From Bacteroidetes bacterium UBA1947 (GTDB lineage: Bacteria > Bacteroidota > Bacteroidia > Chitinophagales > Chitinophagaceae): a stretch of 64,000 nucleotides of DNA. Shown here in pieces: positions 52,601-59,790 of the stretch. The notes under the pieces are model-generated. The model made no database searches. It saw only the letters and a program-made list of their open reading frames with translations, and was not told the origin of the DNA. The stretch is taken from assembly GCA_002336915.1 (NCBI GenBank), contig DDET01000055.1, positions 62,001 through 126,000 on the forward strand, read 5' to 3'. The first letter of the stretch is position 1. Every line of letters begins with the position of its first letter. Both the position numbers and the translations under genes were made by a program.

Positions 52601-55600
52601 CAGTTCATAGAGTTTTGGGTGATGGACCCTTTCATTAATAACCCGAATGCACCGGGTGGCTCCCTGTACATAAACCTGGGTAATGTGTCGGAAGACGTGT
52701 TGAAAGATTCGAGGAAATTTTTTGAAAACGGCATTCCCTATCCTTCCAATCCTGACCAACTTGATAAAACAGTCTGGGGAAATGTGCCAAAATTCCAGCA
52801 ACAGATAACAAGGGCTTTTGACAATGACCCCGCTGCGCGCGCTGTGCAGGATGTGGGATATGACGGTGCAAATGATGACGATGAGAACGGGCTTTTTGGC
52901 GACTACCTGGGCAAGCTGGCCGTAAAAGTAAATGCCGCTGCGCTCGCTGCCGCACATGCAGATCCATCGAACGACAACTATAAATACTACCGCGATGCCA
53001 GCTACGACGACAATGGTACCGGGGTGCTGGGCCGTTATAAGAACTACAATAATCCGCAGGGCAATTCACCTGTGACCGACCCTAATTCTTCGTTCGCTAC
53101 GTCAGCGACCACATTGCCCGAATCGGAAGACATAAACAAGGACAATACCCTTAACGAGAGCGAATCTTATTATGAATACCGCCTGGACCTGAAGCCTAAT
53201 ATGCAGGAGGGCACTAACTATATAGTGAACAAAGTAGTGGCCAAGCCCAAGCTGCCGAACGGTAACTATGAAGAAGAAACATGGTACCAGTTCAAGATAC
53301 CTGTGAATGAATACCAGCAGCGTGTGGGTGATATCTCTGACTTCAGGGCTATACGCTTCATCAGGATGTACATGACCGGTTTCCGCGACAGTGCTATAGC
53401 GCGTTTTGCACAGCTGCAACTGGGCCGTAACCAATGGCGTACATACCAGTTCTCGCTACAGGCACCGGGAGAGAACATACCCGAGCCGGATATTAAATCG
53501 AACAACTTCTCGGTAACGACCGTAAGTGTGGAAGAAAACAGCGGACGCGAACCTATACCATACGTGATACCACCCGGAGTGAACCGCCAGCAGGCTGCTG
53601 TAGCAACCGGGCAGAATGTGCAACTGAACGAGCAGGCCTTATCGCTGCAGACCTGTGCACTGAAAGATGGCGACGCGCGTGGCGTGTATAAAGAGATAGG
53701 TGTGGACATGCGCCAGTTCAGCGGCCTCAGGATGTTCATGCACGCAGAATCGCAGGTGGGGCAGGTGCCGCTGAGAGATGGGGATGTGAAAGCGTTCATA
53801 CGTATAGGCAGTGACTTTACCAATAACTATTATGAATACCAAATACCTTTAAAGATCACCAACCCGGGTACCACCGATGCTGAGGGCATATGGCCGGAAG
53901 CAAACAGGATGGACATGTTGCTGGATGACCTGGTGAAAGCGAAAACGGAAAGGAACACCCGGGGCTTTGCAGCCTACGTGCCCTACTCAACAACAGACAG
54001 CAAAGGCAACACGATCATAGTAGTTGGTAATCCCAACATTGGCGATGCAAAAACGATAATGCTGGGTATACTGAACCCGAAGAAAAGCACAACGACGCCC
54101 ACAGACGACGGCCTGCCAAAATGCACCGAAGTATGGTTTAACGAACTGCGCATGATAGGCCTGAATGAAAAGGCAGGCTATGCTGCAGCAGGTAAAGTGA
54201 ATGTGCAACTTGCGGACCTTGGCAATGTGAACCTGTCGGGCAGCATGCACACAGAAGGTTATGGTAATATAGATCAGAAAGTAGACCAAAGGTTTAAAGA
54301 TAATTTTTACCAGTACAATGCATCGACTAACCTGAACATGGGTAAAATGTTGCCGCGCAAATGGGGTGTACAACTACCTTTGTTCCTTGGTTATTCGCAG
54401 AACGTGAGCAACCCCGAGTTCAACCCCTATGACCTTGACGTAAAGTATAGCGATGCGCTAAACTCTGCAGTGAACAAGGCCCAGAGGGATTCTTTCAAAA
54501 AAGCTGCACAGGATTATACGTCCATTACCAGCGTTAACCTTACGAATATCCGTGTGCTGGGCGACCCCGACAAGCAAAACGCGAAAGTGAAACCCTGGAG
54601 CGTTAAGAACTTTGACCTGAGCTATGCATATAACAGGCAGTTCAAAAGAAACCCTACAATAGAGTCGGACAATCTCGTGAACAACAAGCTGGGCCTTGGG
54701 TATACATACAGCATAAAGGCGAAATCGATAGAGCCTTTCAAAAGGGCAATAAGATCGAAGTCGAAGTGGTTCTCGCTGATACGGGATTTCAACTTTAACC
54801 CATTGCCCTCGAACTTCACGTTCAGGACGGACCTGAATAAGATAATGGACGAGACCCAGGTGCGGAACATAAGCGACGGCCCCTACGATATACCCCCTAC
54901 TTACTATAAGAATTTCACCTGGAACAGGCTGTACACATTGCGCTGGGAACTAACCCGTTCTTTGTCGTTCGATTTCAGTGCAACGAATTTGTCGCGCATT
55001 GATGAACCGTACGGGAAAGCAAACACCGCTGAAAAGCGTGATACACTCTGGACGAATATTAAGAAACTGGGAAGGAATACCAATTATACCCAGACCTTCA
55101 ACACGAGCTATAACGTACCCTTGCAAAAGATCCCGGTCATGGACTGGACAAACCTCCGCCTGTCGTACAGTGCTAATTATACATGGACCGCGGCATCGCA
55201 ACTGGCGCATGACCTGGGTAATACCCTGAGCAATACGCAAACCAAACAAGTGACAGGTGAGCTTAATTTCACCTCCTTGTATAATAAGAACCGGTACCTG
55301 CGGGCAATTAACCAGCCAGTGCGCAACGGCAACAAAAAAGACAGTAAGCCCAAAAACACCGGCACGGGCAATAAGGATGTGAAAGACCTTAGAACGGGTG
55401 ATAAAAAGCAAGCTCCTGGTAATGTTATGGCCGGCCGTGATAGTGATGACGACAATGTGAAGCCAACACCGCTGACCGGAGAAAAAGACAACAAAAAAGC
55501 AAAACCCAAAGAGGAGGACAAAATAGAAGCAGCGCTACTTGCAGCGAAAGCAGCGCACATGAGCGATCACCAGCTTGACTCATTGAGGAGAGTGCTGGAG

Positions 55601-57124
55601 GACCAGGAAGCTGCAAGGAAAAAAGCAGAGAAAGCGAAGGCGAAGGCGGCAAGAAAAGCTGCGCGTAAAGCCCGCAGGAATGTAAGCCCCGAAATAAGCC
55701 CGGGCGTGCGCATAGTGGGCAGGTTGCTCACAATGCTGAAGAGAACTACCGTTAACTATAGCGAGAATGCAGGTACCATACTGCCGGGCTACCTGGACAG
55801 CACGCGCCTGATGGGTGTAAATACGAGCACCGGTGCACCTGGTTTTGACTTTGTATACGGATACCAGCCGAGCAGGCAATGGGTAGAATCGCAAGGCTCG
55901 AGTAACAGGTTGAGTACCGACTCATTGTTTAATGCACAGCTGCAACAGACCTACTCGCAGAACCTGAACCTGCAGACGACACTCGAACCATTCCAGGATT
56001 TCAGGATAGACCTGAGCCTTACCAAGACATTCAGCAAGGCACATAGCGAGCTGTATAAGGATACCCTGCTGGACCCTAATGCCACCGACTTCCAGCATCT
56101 GAATCCATATGAAACCGGCAGCTTTAACATATCGTACATCGGCTTGAAGACAATGTTCAAATCATCAGGCGCTAACTCAACGGTATACAACCAGTTCCTG
56201 GCCAACCGCGAGATCATATCATCGCGCCTTGGTAACAGCAACCCGTATACTAACGGGGTGAATGATCCCAATAATCCGAACTATAAAAAGGGATACACCC
56301 AATACTCGCAGGATGTGCTGATACCCGCGTTTATAGCAGCATACAGCGGAAAGAGCGCCAATGATGTAGCGCTGATAGATTACAAAGGATCGGGCATGCG
56401 CTATAATCCTTTCAAGAACTATTATCCTATGCCCAACTGGCGTGTTACCTATAACGGGTTGAGCAAACTTGCATTCTTCAAAGAGATCATGAACAGCTTC
56501 GTGGTGAACCACTCGTACACCGGAACGATGTCGATGAACAGTTTCAACACCTCATTGCTGTACGCGGATCTCTATGGCCTGGGGGCACCATCGTTCATAG
56601 ATTCTTCTTCGGGCAACTATATACCTTTCTACCAGGTACCAAATCTTACTATTTCCGAACAGTTGAGCCCCTTGCTTGGCTTTGAAATGTCTTTCCGTAA
56701 TAATGTGACCGCCAGTATCAGGTTTAACCGGACAAGGACCATAGCGCTGAACCTGCTGGACTACCAGGTAAGTGAGACAAAGAGCTCGGAATATGTGATA
56801 GGTGGCGGTTACCGCGTAAAGGGCCTGAGGCTTCCGTTTGCAGTTCTTGGTGTGCGTAAACTGAAGAATGACCTCACCTTTAAGGTGGACGTGGGCATAA
56901 GGGAAGACCGTACGACCAACAACTACCTGTCGCAGAACATTGGCATCACTACACGAGGACAAAAAGTGATCACGATATCGCCGACGATAGACTATATAAT
57001 TAATGATAAGCTTACGCTGCGTATGTTCTATGACAGGCGCCAAAGCATACCATATGTATCGAGCTCGTACCCTATTACCACGACGAGGGCGGGGCTGATG
57101 CTTAGGTTCACATTTGCACAGTAA
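49652..57124 (+). CDS. sprA: T9SS translocon / gliding protein SprA
   Basis: A 2490-residue giant protein that forms the outer-membrane pore of the type 9 secretion system and is required for gliding in flavobacteria. It starts at a TTG preceded by TTAAGGAG, one of the few Shine-Dalgarno-like sites in the window. A signal peptide (about 1-26, ending ANAAARG) and an extended barrel rich in aromatic and Asn/Gly residues follow. Recognisable family segments are DALDPEGSVYIDDFEGTASA (about 830), KVWITN-like blocks, FAEVWFNELR-like CTEVWFNELRM (about 1495) and the final MLRFTFAQ. A Lys/Ala-rich, coiled-coil-like insert (about 1980-2010) is unusual-looking. Overall length agrees with known SprA proteins. 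Confidence 0.94.
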   Translation: MKGQSNFGYKFLLFIALIVAIANAAARGHKDPFKFDPDPDDSQKTTKARDSARNLRFPIHDKTGDPMQDNTYHSMDLADPPNISQNVEYNPADSNYYYDNKIGGDFIRNPSYMTMDEYLKYKAQQDEQSYWKRRLDALTIFNKKPELPQMYREGLFDRIFGGNSIQVRPQGNIDITFGGNWQNIKNPTLVQRAQKYGVFDFDMQMNINLLATVGDKLKLNISNNTKATFDYQNVQKLEYTGKEDEIIKKIEAGNVSFPLKSNLISGVQSLFGLKTQLQFGRLWVTGVVSQQKSKRQSLTVQGGSQTQQFAIKADEYEENKHYLLSQYFYNNYNNALKSYPIINSQVNVNKIEVWITNRTGAVDNVRDVLAFTDLGESKPYLVQLTDPTKPAFPDNRTNLLYDQLMQNPNNRIQGAAATLQGLTPQQDYERTTARKLNPSEFSFNPQLGYISLNTQLNPDDILAVAFRYTTTTGKVYQVGEFAEDIPPAGNTQKVLFLKLLKGISARPSFPIWHLMMKNIYTLGGLGVSKEDFRLNVLYQDPGGGEKRYLPEGPNAGIPLLTLLNLDRLNFQNDPQPDGIFDFVDGITINTQQGKIIFPVLEPFGEDLRPALGNNPQLERKYLYTILYDSTKTIARQFQQTNRYVIKGSYKSASSSEIFLGGFNIPQGSVSVSAGGQKLIENQDYQIDYGLGKIKILNSGILNSGIPINVQYEDNATFGFQQQNFLGTRFDYYANKKLAIGGTFMRLTERPFTQKTTFGEDPIKNTVLGLDANYQSEFPGLSRALDKLPVYSTTAPSFINASGEVASLLPGHPKQIDALDPEGSVYIDDFEGTASAYDLKFPANAWSLASTPFGAHDKFGNVLFPEAGDGNKLSYGYNRAKLAWYFIEPTLVDPGGGVPDYVKNDPNQHYIRMVQTQDIFPQKNTTTLQNATSTLDLGFYPKDKGPYNFDYTNVDADDKLLNPERRWGGIMRPIEYSDFEASNVQFIEFWVMDPFINNPNAPGGSLYINLGNVSEDVLKDSRKFFENGIPYPSNPDQLDKTVWGNVPKFQQQITRAFDNDPAARAVQDVGYDGANDDDENGLFGDYLGKLAVKVNAAALAAAHADPSNDNYKYYRDASYDDNGTGVLGRYKNYNNPQGNSPVTDPNSSFATSATTLPESEDINKDNTLNESESYYEYRLDLKPNMQEGTNYIVNKVVAKPKLPNGNYEEETWYQFKIPVNEYQQRVGDISDFRAIRFIRMYMTGFRDSAIARFAQLQLGRNQWRTYQFSLQAPGENIPEPDIKSNNFSVTTVSVEENSGREPIPYVIPPGVNRQQAAVATGQNVQLNEQALSLQTCALKDGDARGVYKEIGVDMRQFSGLRMFMHAESQVGQVPLRDGDVKAFIRIGSDFTNNYYEYQIPLKITNPGTTDAEGIWPEANRMDMLLDDLVKAKTERNTRGFAAYVPYSTTDSKGNTIIVVGNPNIGDAKTIMLGILNPKKSTTTPTDDGLPKCTEVWFNELRMIGLNEKAGYAAAGKVNVQLADLGNVNLSGSMHTEGYGNIDQKVDQRFKDNFYQYNASTNLNMGKMLPRKWGVQLPLFLGYSQNVSNPEFNPYDLDVKYSDALNSAVNKAQRDSFKKAAQDYTSITSVNLTNIRVLGDPDKQNAKVKPWSVKNFDLSYAYNRQFKRNPTIESDNLVNNKLGLGYTYSIKAKSIEPFKRAIRSKSKWFSLIRDFNFNPLPSNFTFRTDLNKIMDETQVRNISDGPYDIPPTYYKNFTWNRLYTLRWELTRSLSFDFSATNLSRIDEPYGKANTAEKRDTLWTNIKKLGRNTNYTQTFNTSYNVPLQKIPVMDWTNLRLSYSANYTWTAASQLAHDLGNTLSNTQTKQVTGELNFTSLYNKNRYLRAINQPVRNGNKKDSKPKNTGTGNKDVKDLRTGDKKQAPGNVMAGRDSDDDNVKPTPLTGEKDNKKAKPKEEDKIEAALLAAKAAHMSDHQLDSLRRVLEDQEAARKKAEKAKAKAARKAARKARRNVSPEISPGVRIVGRLLTMLKRTTVNYSENAGTILPGYLDSTRLMGVNTSTGAPGFDFVYGYQPSRQWVESQGSSNRLSTDSLFNAQLQQTYSQNLNLQTTLEPFQDFRIDLSLTKTFSKAHSELYKDTLLDPNATDFQHLNPYETGSFNISYIGLKTMFKSSGANSTVYNQFLANREIISSRLGNSNPYTNGVNDPNNPNYKKGYTQYSQDVLIPAFIAAYSGKSANDVALIDYKGSGMRYNPFKNYYPMPNWRVTYNGLSKLAFFKEIMNSFVVNHSYTGTMSMNSFNTSLLYADLYGLGAPSFIDSSSGNYIPFYQVPNLTISEQLSPLLGFEMSFRNNVTASIRFNRTRTIALNLLDYQVSETKSSEYVIGGGYRVKGLRLPFAVLGVRKLKNDLTFKVDVGIREDRTTNNYLSQNIGITTRGQKVITISPTIDYIINDKLTLRMFYDRRQSIPYVSSSYPITTTRAGLMLRFTFAQ

Positions 57125-57147
57125 TAGGTGGTTTAATCGTATATTTG
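57113..57147 (+). promoter_or_regulatory. Promoter of the paa operon inside the sprA 3' end
   Basis: TTTG (57113-57116, still in the last codons of sprA) and TATATTTG (57140-57147, exact TAnnTTTG) are 23 bases apart. The paaA ATG at 57171 follows 23 bases on. This supports the shorter start of paaA and independent transcription of the paa genes. Confidence 0.65.
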
Positions 57148-57170
57148 TATCTCCAAAAACAATATTTTCA

Positions 57171-58121
57171 ATGACCGTTCATTCCTTTGAAGAACATTTT
57201 GAGGAGAAACTGGATAAGGACATTGCCATAGAGCCGCGCGACTGGATGCCGGATACCTATCGCAAGACACTTATACGCCAGATATCGCAACATGCACACA
57301 GCGAAATAGTGGGCATGCTGCCCGAGGGTAACTGGATAACGCGTGCCCCCAGCCTGCGCCGCAAAGCAGTGTTACTGGCTAAGGTGCAGGACGAAGCGGG
57401 ACATGGCCTATACCTATACAGCGCGGCTGAAACGCTGGGCGTAAGCAGGGATGAGCTGTATGATCAATTGCACAGCGGGAAAGCAAAATATTCATCAATA
57501 TTTAATTACCCAACGCTTACCTGGGCCGATATGGGCGCCATAGGCTGGCTCGTGGATGGTGCTGCTATCATGAACCAGGTGCCGCTGTGCCGCACATCGT
57601 ACGGGCCATATGCAAGGGCCATGGTGCGTGTGTGCAAAGAAGAGAGTTTTCACCAAAGGCAGGGTTTCGAGATAATGCTCACTTTGTCGAACGGTACAGA
57701 AGTACAAAAGAAGATGGCACAAGATGCCCTGAACCGCTGGTGGTGGCCATCGATAATGATGTTTGGTCCGCCGGATGCGGAGAGCCCCAATACGGAGATG
57801 AGTGTGCGCTGGAAAATCAAGCGGTTTACGAACGATGAACTGCGCCAGAAATTTATAGACGTTACGGTAGAGCAAACAAAGATATTAGGGCTTGAAGTGC
57901 CTGATAAGGACCTGAAGTGGAACGAGGAGCGCGGGCATTATGACTTTGGCGCGATAGACTGGGCGGAATTCTGGAACGTGGTAAAAGGCAACGGGCCTTG
58001 CAATAAGGAACGCCTGGAAACGCGCAAGAAGGCCTGGGAAGAAGGTGAGTGGGTGCGCGAAGCAGCAGCAGCATATGCCGAAAAGCGAAAGAAGAAGGCC
58101 GGCGAACAACAAGCCGCATAA
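57171..58121 (+). CDS. paaA: 1,2-Phenylacetyl-CoA epoxidase subunit A
   Basis: About 316 residues from the ATG at 57171; the longer frame overlaps sprA and starts upstream of the promoter. This is the catalytic diiron subunit, with ferritin-like helices and the ligand motifs KVQDEAGHGLYLY (ExxH) and CKEESFHQRQG (ExxxH). With PaaC and PaaE it turns phenylacetyl-CoA into its ring epoxide, the first step of aerobic phenylacetate breakdown. It is the first gene of a plus-strand run paaA-paaB-(four-helix gene)-paaC-(two membrane genes)-paaD. Confidence 0.94.
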   Translation: MTVHSFEEHFEEKLDKDIAIEPRDWMPDTYRKTLIRQISQHAHSEIVGMLPEGNWITRAPSLRRKAVLLAKVQDEAGHGLYLYSAAETLGVSRDELYDQLHSGKAKYSSIFNYPTLTWADMGAIGWLVDGAAIMNQVPLCRTSYGPYARAMVRVCKEESFHQRQGFEIMLTLSNGTEVQKKMAQDALNRWWWPSIMMFGPPDAESPNTEMSVRWKIKRFTNDELRQKFIDVTVEQTKILGLEVPDKDLKWNEERGHYDFGAIDWAEFWNVVKGNGPCNKERLETRKKAWEEGEWVREAAAAYAEKRKKKAGEQQAA

Positions 58122-58188
58122 TAGTTGCAATGGCTACAAGAAAATTGTAGCCAATGTTTTATAGAAAAATCTTGTTAAGTTAAATAGT

Positions 58189-58494
58189 ATGTCACAACAA
58201 ACAGCAGAGCACAAAAGCGAGTGGCCTTTGTGGGAAGTATTTATAAGAAGCAAGGCGGGGCTGGACCATAAACATGCCGGCAGCCTGCATGCAGCCGACG
58301 CGCAAATGGCCATTGAAAATGCAAGGGATGTATATACCCGCAGGATGGAAGGTGTGAGCATATGGGTGGTGGAAAGTAAATACATACATACATCTGATCC
58401 CGATGAATCGGCAAGTATGTACGAGCCGGCAAATGATAAGATATATCGTCACCCGACATTTTATAATTTGCCCGACGAGTTAAAACACATGTAG
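58189..58494 (+). CDS. paaB: 1,2-Phenylacetyl-CoA epoxidase subunit B
   Basis: A 101-residue protein of usual PaaB length, with WPLWEVFIRSKAGLDHKHAGSLHA and an MAIENARDVYTRR segment. PaaB is a small non-catalytic subunit that bridges PaaAC pairs in the epoxidase complex. It ends 41 bases before the four-helix-bundle gene, where an inverted repeat begins. Confidence 0.94.
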   Translation: MSQQTAEHKSEWPLWEVFIRSKAGLDHKHAGSLHAADAQMAIENARDVYTRRMEGVSIWVVESKYIHTSDPDESASMYEPANDKIYRHPTFYNLPDELKHM

Positions 58495-58517
58495 CGAATT
58501 AGTTGATTGGGTTATTA

Positions 58518-58532
58518 GTTGACTAGTTGATT
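58518..58532. repeat. Left 15-bp inverted repeat flanking the four-helix gene
   Basis: GTTGACTAGTTGATT, within a heptamer tract 58497-58535. Its exact complement lies at 58927-58941, on the other side of the gene. Confidence 0.75.
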
Positions 58533-58535
58533 GGT

Positions 58536-58922
58536 ATGAATAGTAAACAAGGACATCAGAATTTTACTGAACTTACCGTTTGGCAAGTCTCAAGGAAGTT
58601 AAAAAATGATATTTTTAACCTGGTAAAGGTATTTCCCCCTGAAGAAAAGTTCAGGTTAACAGATCAACTAATAAGGTCATCAAGATCGATAGGTGCCAAT
58701 ATAGCGGAGGGTCACGGAAGGTTTACATACAAAGATCAACTGCGTTTTTGTATACAAGCGCGCGGTTCGCTAACTGAAACCTTAAATCACCTATTTGACG
58801 CTATGGATTGTGGTTATATTGAGAAGGAGGTGATTGTTGATTTTCAGCACCAAATTGATGAAACGGGTAAGCTGTTAAATGGCTATATTACGTATTTAAA
58901 GAATAATGTGAACAATGATTGA
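58536..58922 (+). CDS. Four-helix-bundle protein (23S rRNA-insert type, TIGR02436)
   Basis: A 128-residue protein from the ATG at 58536. It matches the S23/intervening-sequence four-helix family: FTELTVWQVSRKLKNDIF, FPPEEKFRLTDQLIRSSRSIGANIAEGHGR, and RFCIQARGSLTETLNHL. Members are small pentameric helical bundles often found in repeat-flanked loci; no enzymatic role is known. The gene sits between paaB and paaC, flanked by 15-bp inverted repeats, and overlaps the paaC start by eight bases. It has no logical place in phenylacetate breakdown and looks inserted. Confidence 0.88.
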   Translation: MNSKQGHQNFTELTVWQVSRKLKNDIFNLVKVFPPEEKFRLTDQLIRSSRSIGANIAEGHGRFTYKDQLRFCIQARGSLTETLNHLFDAMDCGYIEKEVIVDFQHQIDETGKLLNGYITYLKNNVNND

Positions 58923-59763
58923 GTCGAATCAACTAGTCAACAAAGCAACTAGTCAACTATCATACACACTCCAAATAGCGGACAATGCACTGATCATGGG
59001 CCACAGGCTGAGTGAGTGGTGCGGGCATGGGCCGATACTGGAGCAGGATATTGCACTTACCAACATAGCGCTAGACCATTTGGGGCAGGCAAGGAGCTTG
59101 TACCAGTATGCTGCAGAGCAATTCAATGCATTGCCCGCGGCTGAAAAAGAAAAGTTCTTTGTATCGCCTGCACTGCAAAGCATCATTGCCACAGGCAAAG
59201 CGATGGATGAAGATGATATGGCCTACCTGCGCGATGGCTGGGATTTCCGGAACGTGCTGTTGGTGGAACAACCAAATAAAGACTGGGCCTATACGGTAGT
59301 ACGCTCGTTATGCTATGACGCCTTTAACTTCTTTTTTTATACCGCCCTGCAAAAAAGCAATGATGAAACACTGGCTGCCATAGCGGAAAAATCGCTGAAG
59401 GAAGTAACTTATCATTTGCGGTGGAGCAGTGAGTGGGCTATACGCCTGGGTGACGGGACAGAAGAAAGCAATAAACGTATCAAAGAAGCGGTGACCGACC
59501 GCTGGCAATATACCGGCGAGCTGTACACTATGAATGCCACTGATAAAGCGATGCAGGAAGCGGGAATAGGCACTAACCTGGATGACATAAAAGCAAAGTG
59601 GCAGGAGCGCATTAACGCTGTGATGAGCGAAGCAGGCCTGGACATACCCTCCACAGGCTGGATGCAGCATGGCGGCAAGGAAGGCAGGCATACAGAGCAT
59701 CTTGGCTATATACTTGCAGAATTGCAGTTCATGCAACGTGCATATCCCAATATGGAATGGTAA
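58915..59763 (+). CDS. paaC: 1,2-Phenylacetyl-CoA epoxidase subunit C
   Basis: A 282-residue ferritin-like subunit that pairs with PaaA but lacks a working diiron site; it stabilises PaaA and helps bind substrate. Recognised by ADNALIMGHRLSEWCGHGPILEQDIALTNIALDHLGQAR and FNFFFYTAL and by SEWAIRLGDGTEESNKRI. Its first ten to fifteen residues (MIESNQLVNKATSQL) are encoded by the inverted-repeat tract; in relatives the protein starts with a short lead before the ADN segment. The ATG overlaps the four-helix gene. Two membrane genes follow before paaD. Confidence 0.92.
   Translation: MIESNQLVNKATSQLSYTLQIADNALIMGHRLSEWCGHGPILEQDIALTNIALDHLGQARSLYQYAAEQFNALPAAEKEKFFVSPALQSIIATGKAMDEDDMAYLRDGWDFRNVLLVEQPNKDWAYTVVRSLCYDAFNFFFYTALQKSNDETLAAIAEKSLKEVTYHLRWSSEWAIRLGDGTEESNKRIKEAVTDRWQYTGELYTMNATDKAMQEAGIGTNLDDIKAKWQERINAVMSEAGLDIPSTGWMQHGGKEGRHTEHLGYILAELQFMQRAYPNMEW
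58927..58941. repeat. Right 15-bp inverted repeat, inside the paaC 5' end
   Basis: AATCAACTAGTCAAC, the exact complement of 58518-58532. It is translated as part of the paaC N-terminus (SNQLVN). A second similar unit follows (AACTAGTCAACTAT). Confidence 0.75.
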
Positions 59764-59790
59764 TATGAACAGGAAATCTTTATACAGGCT

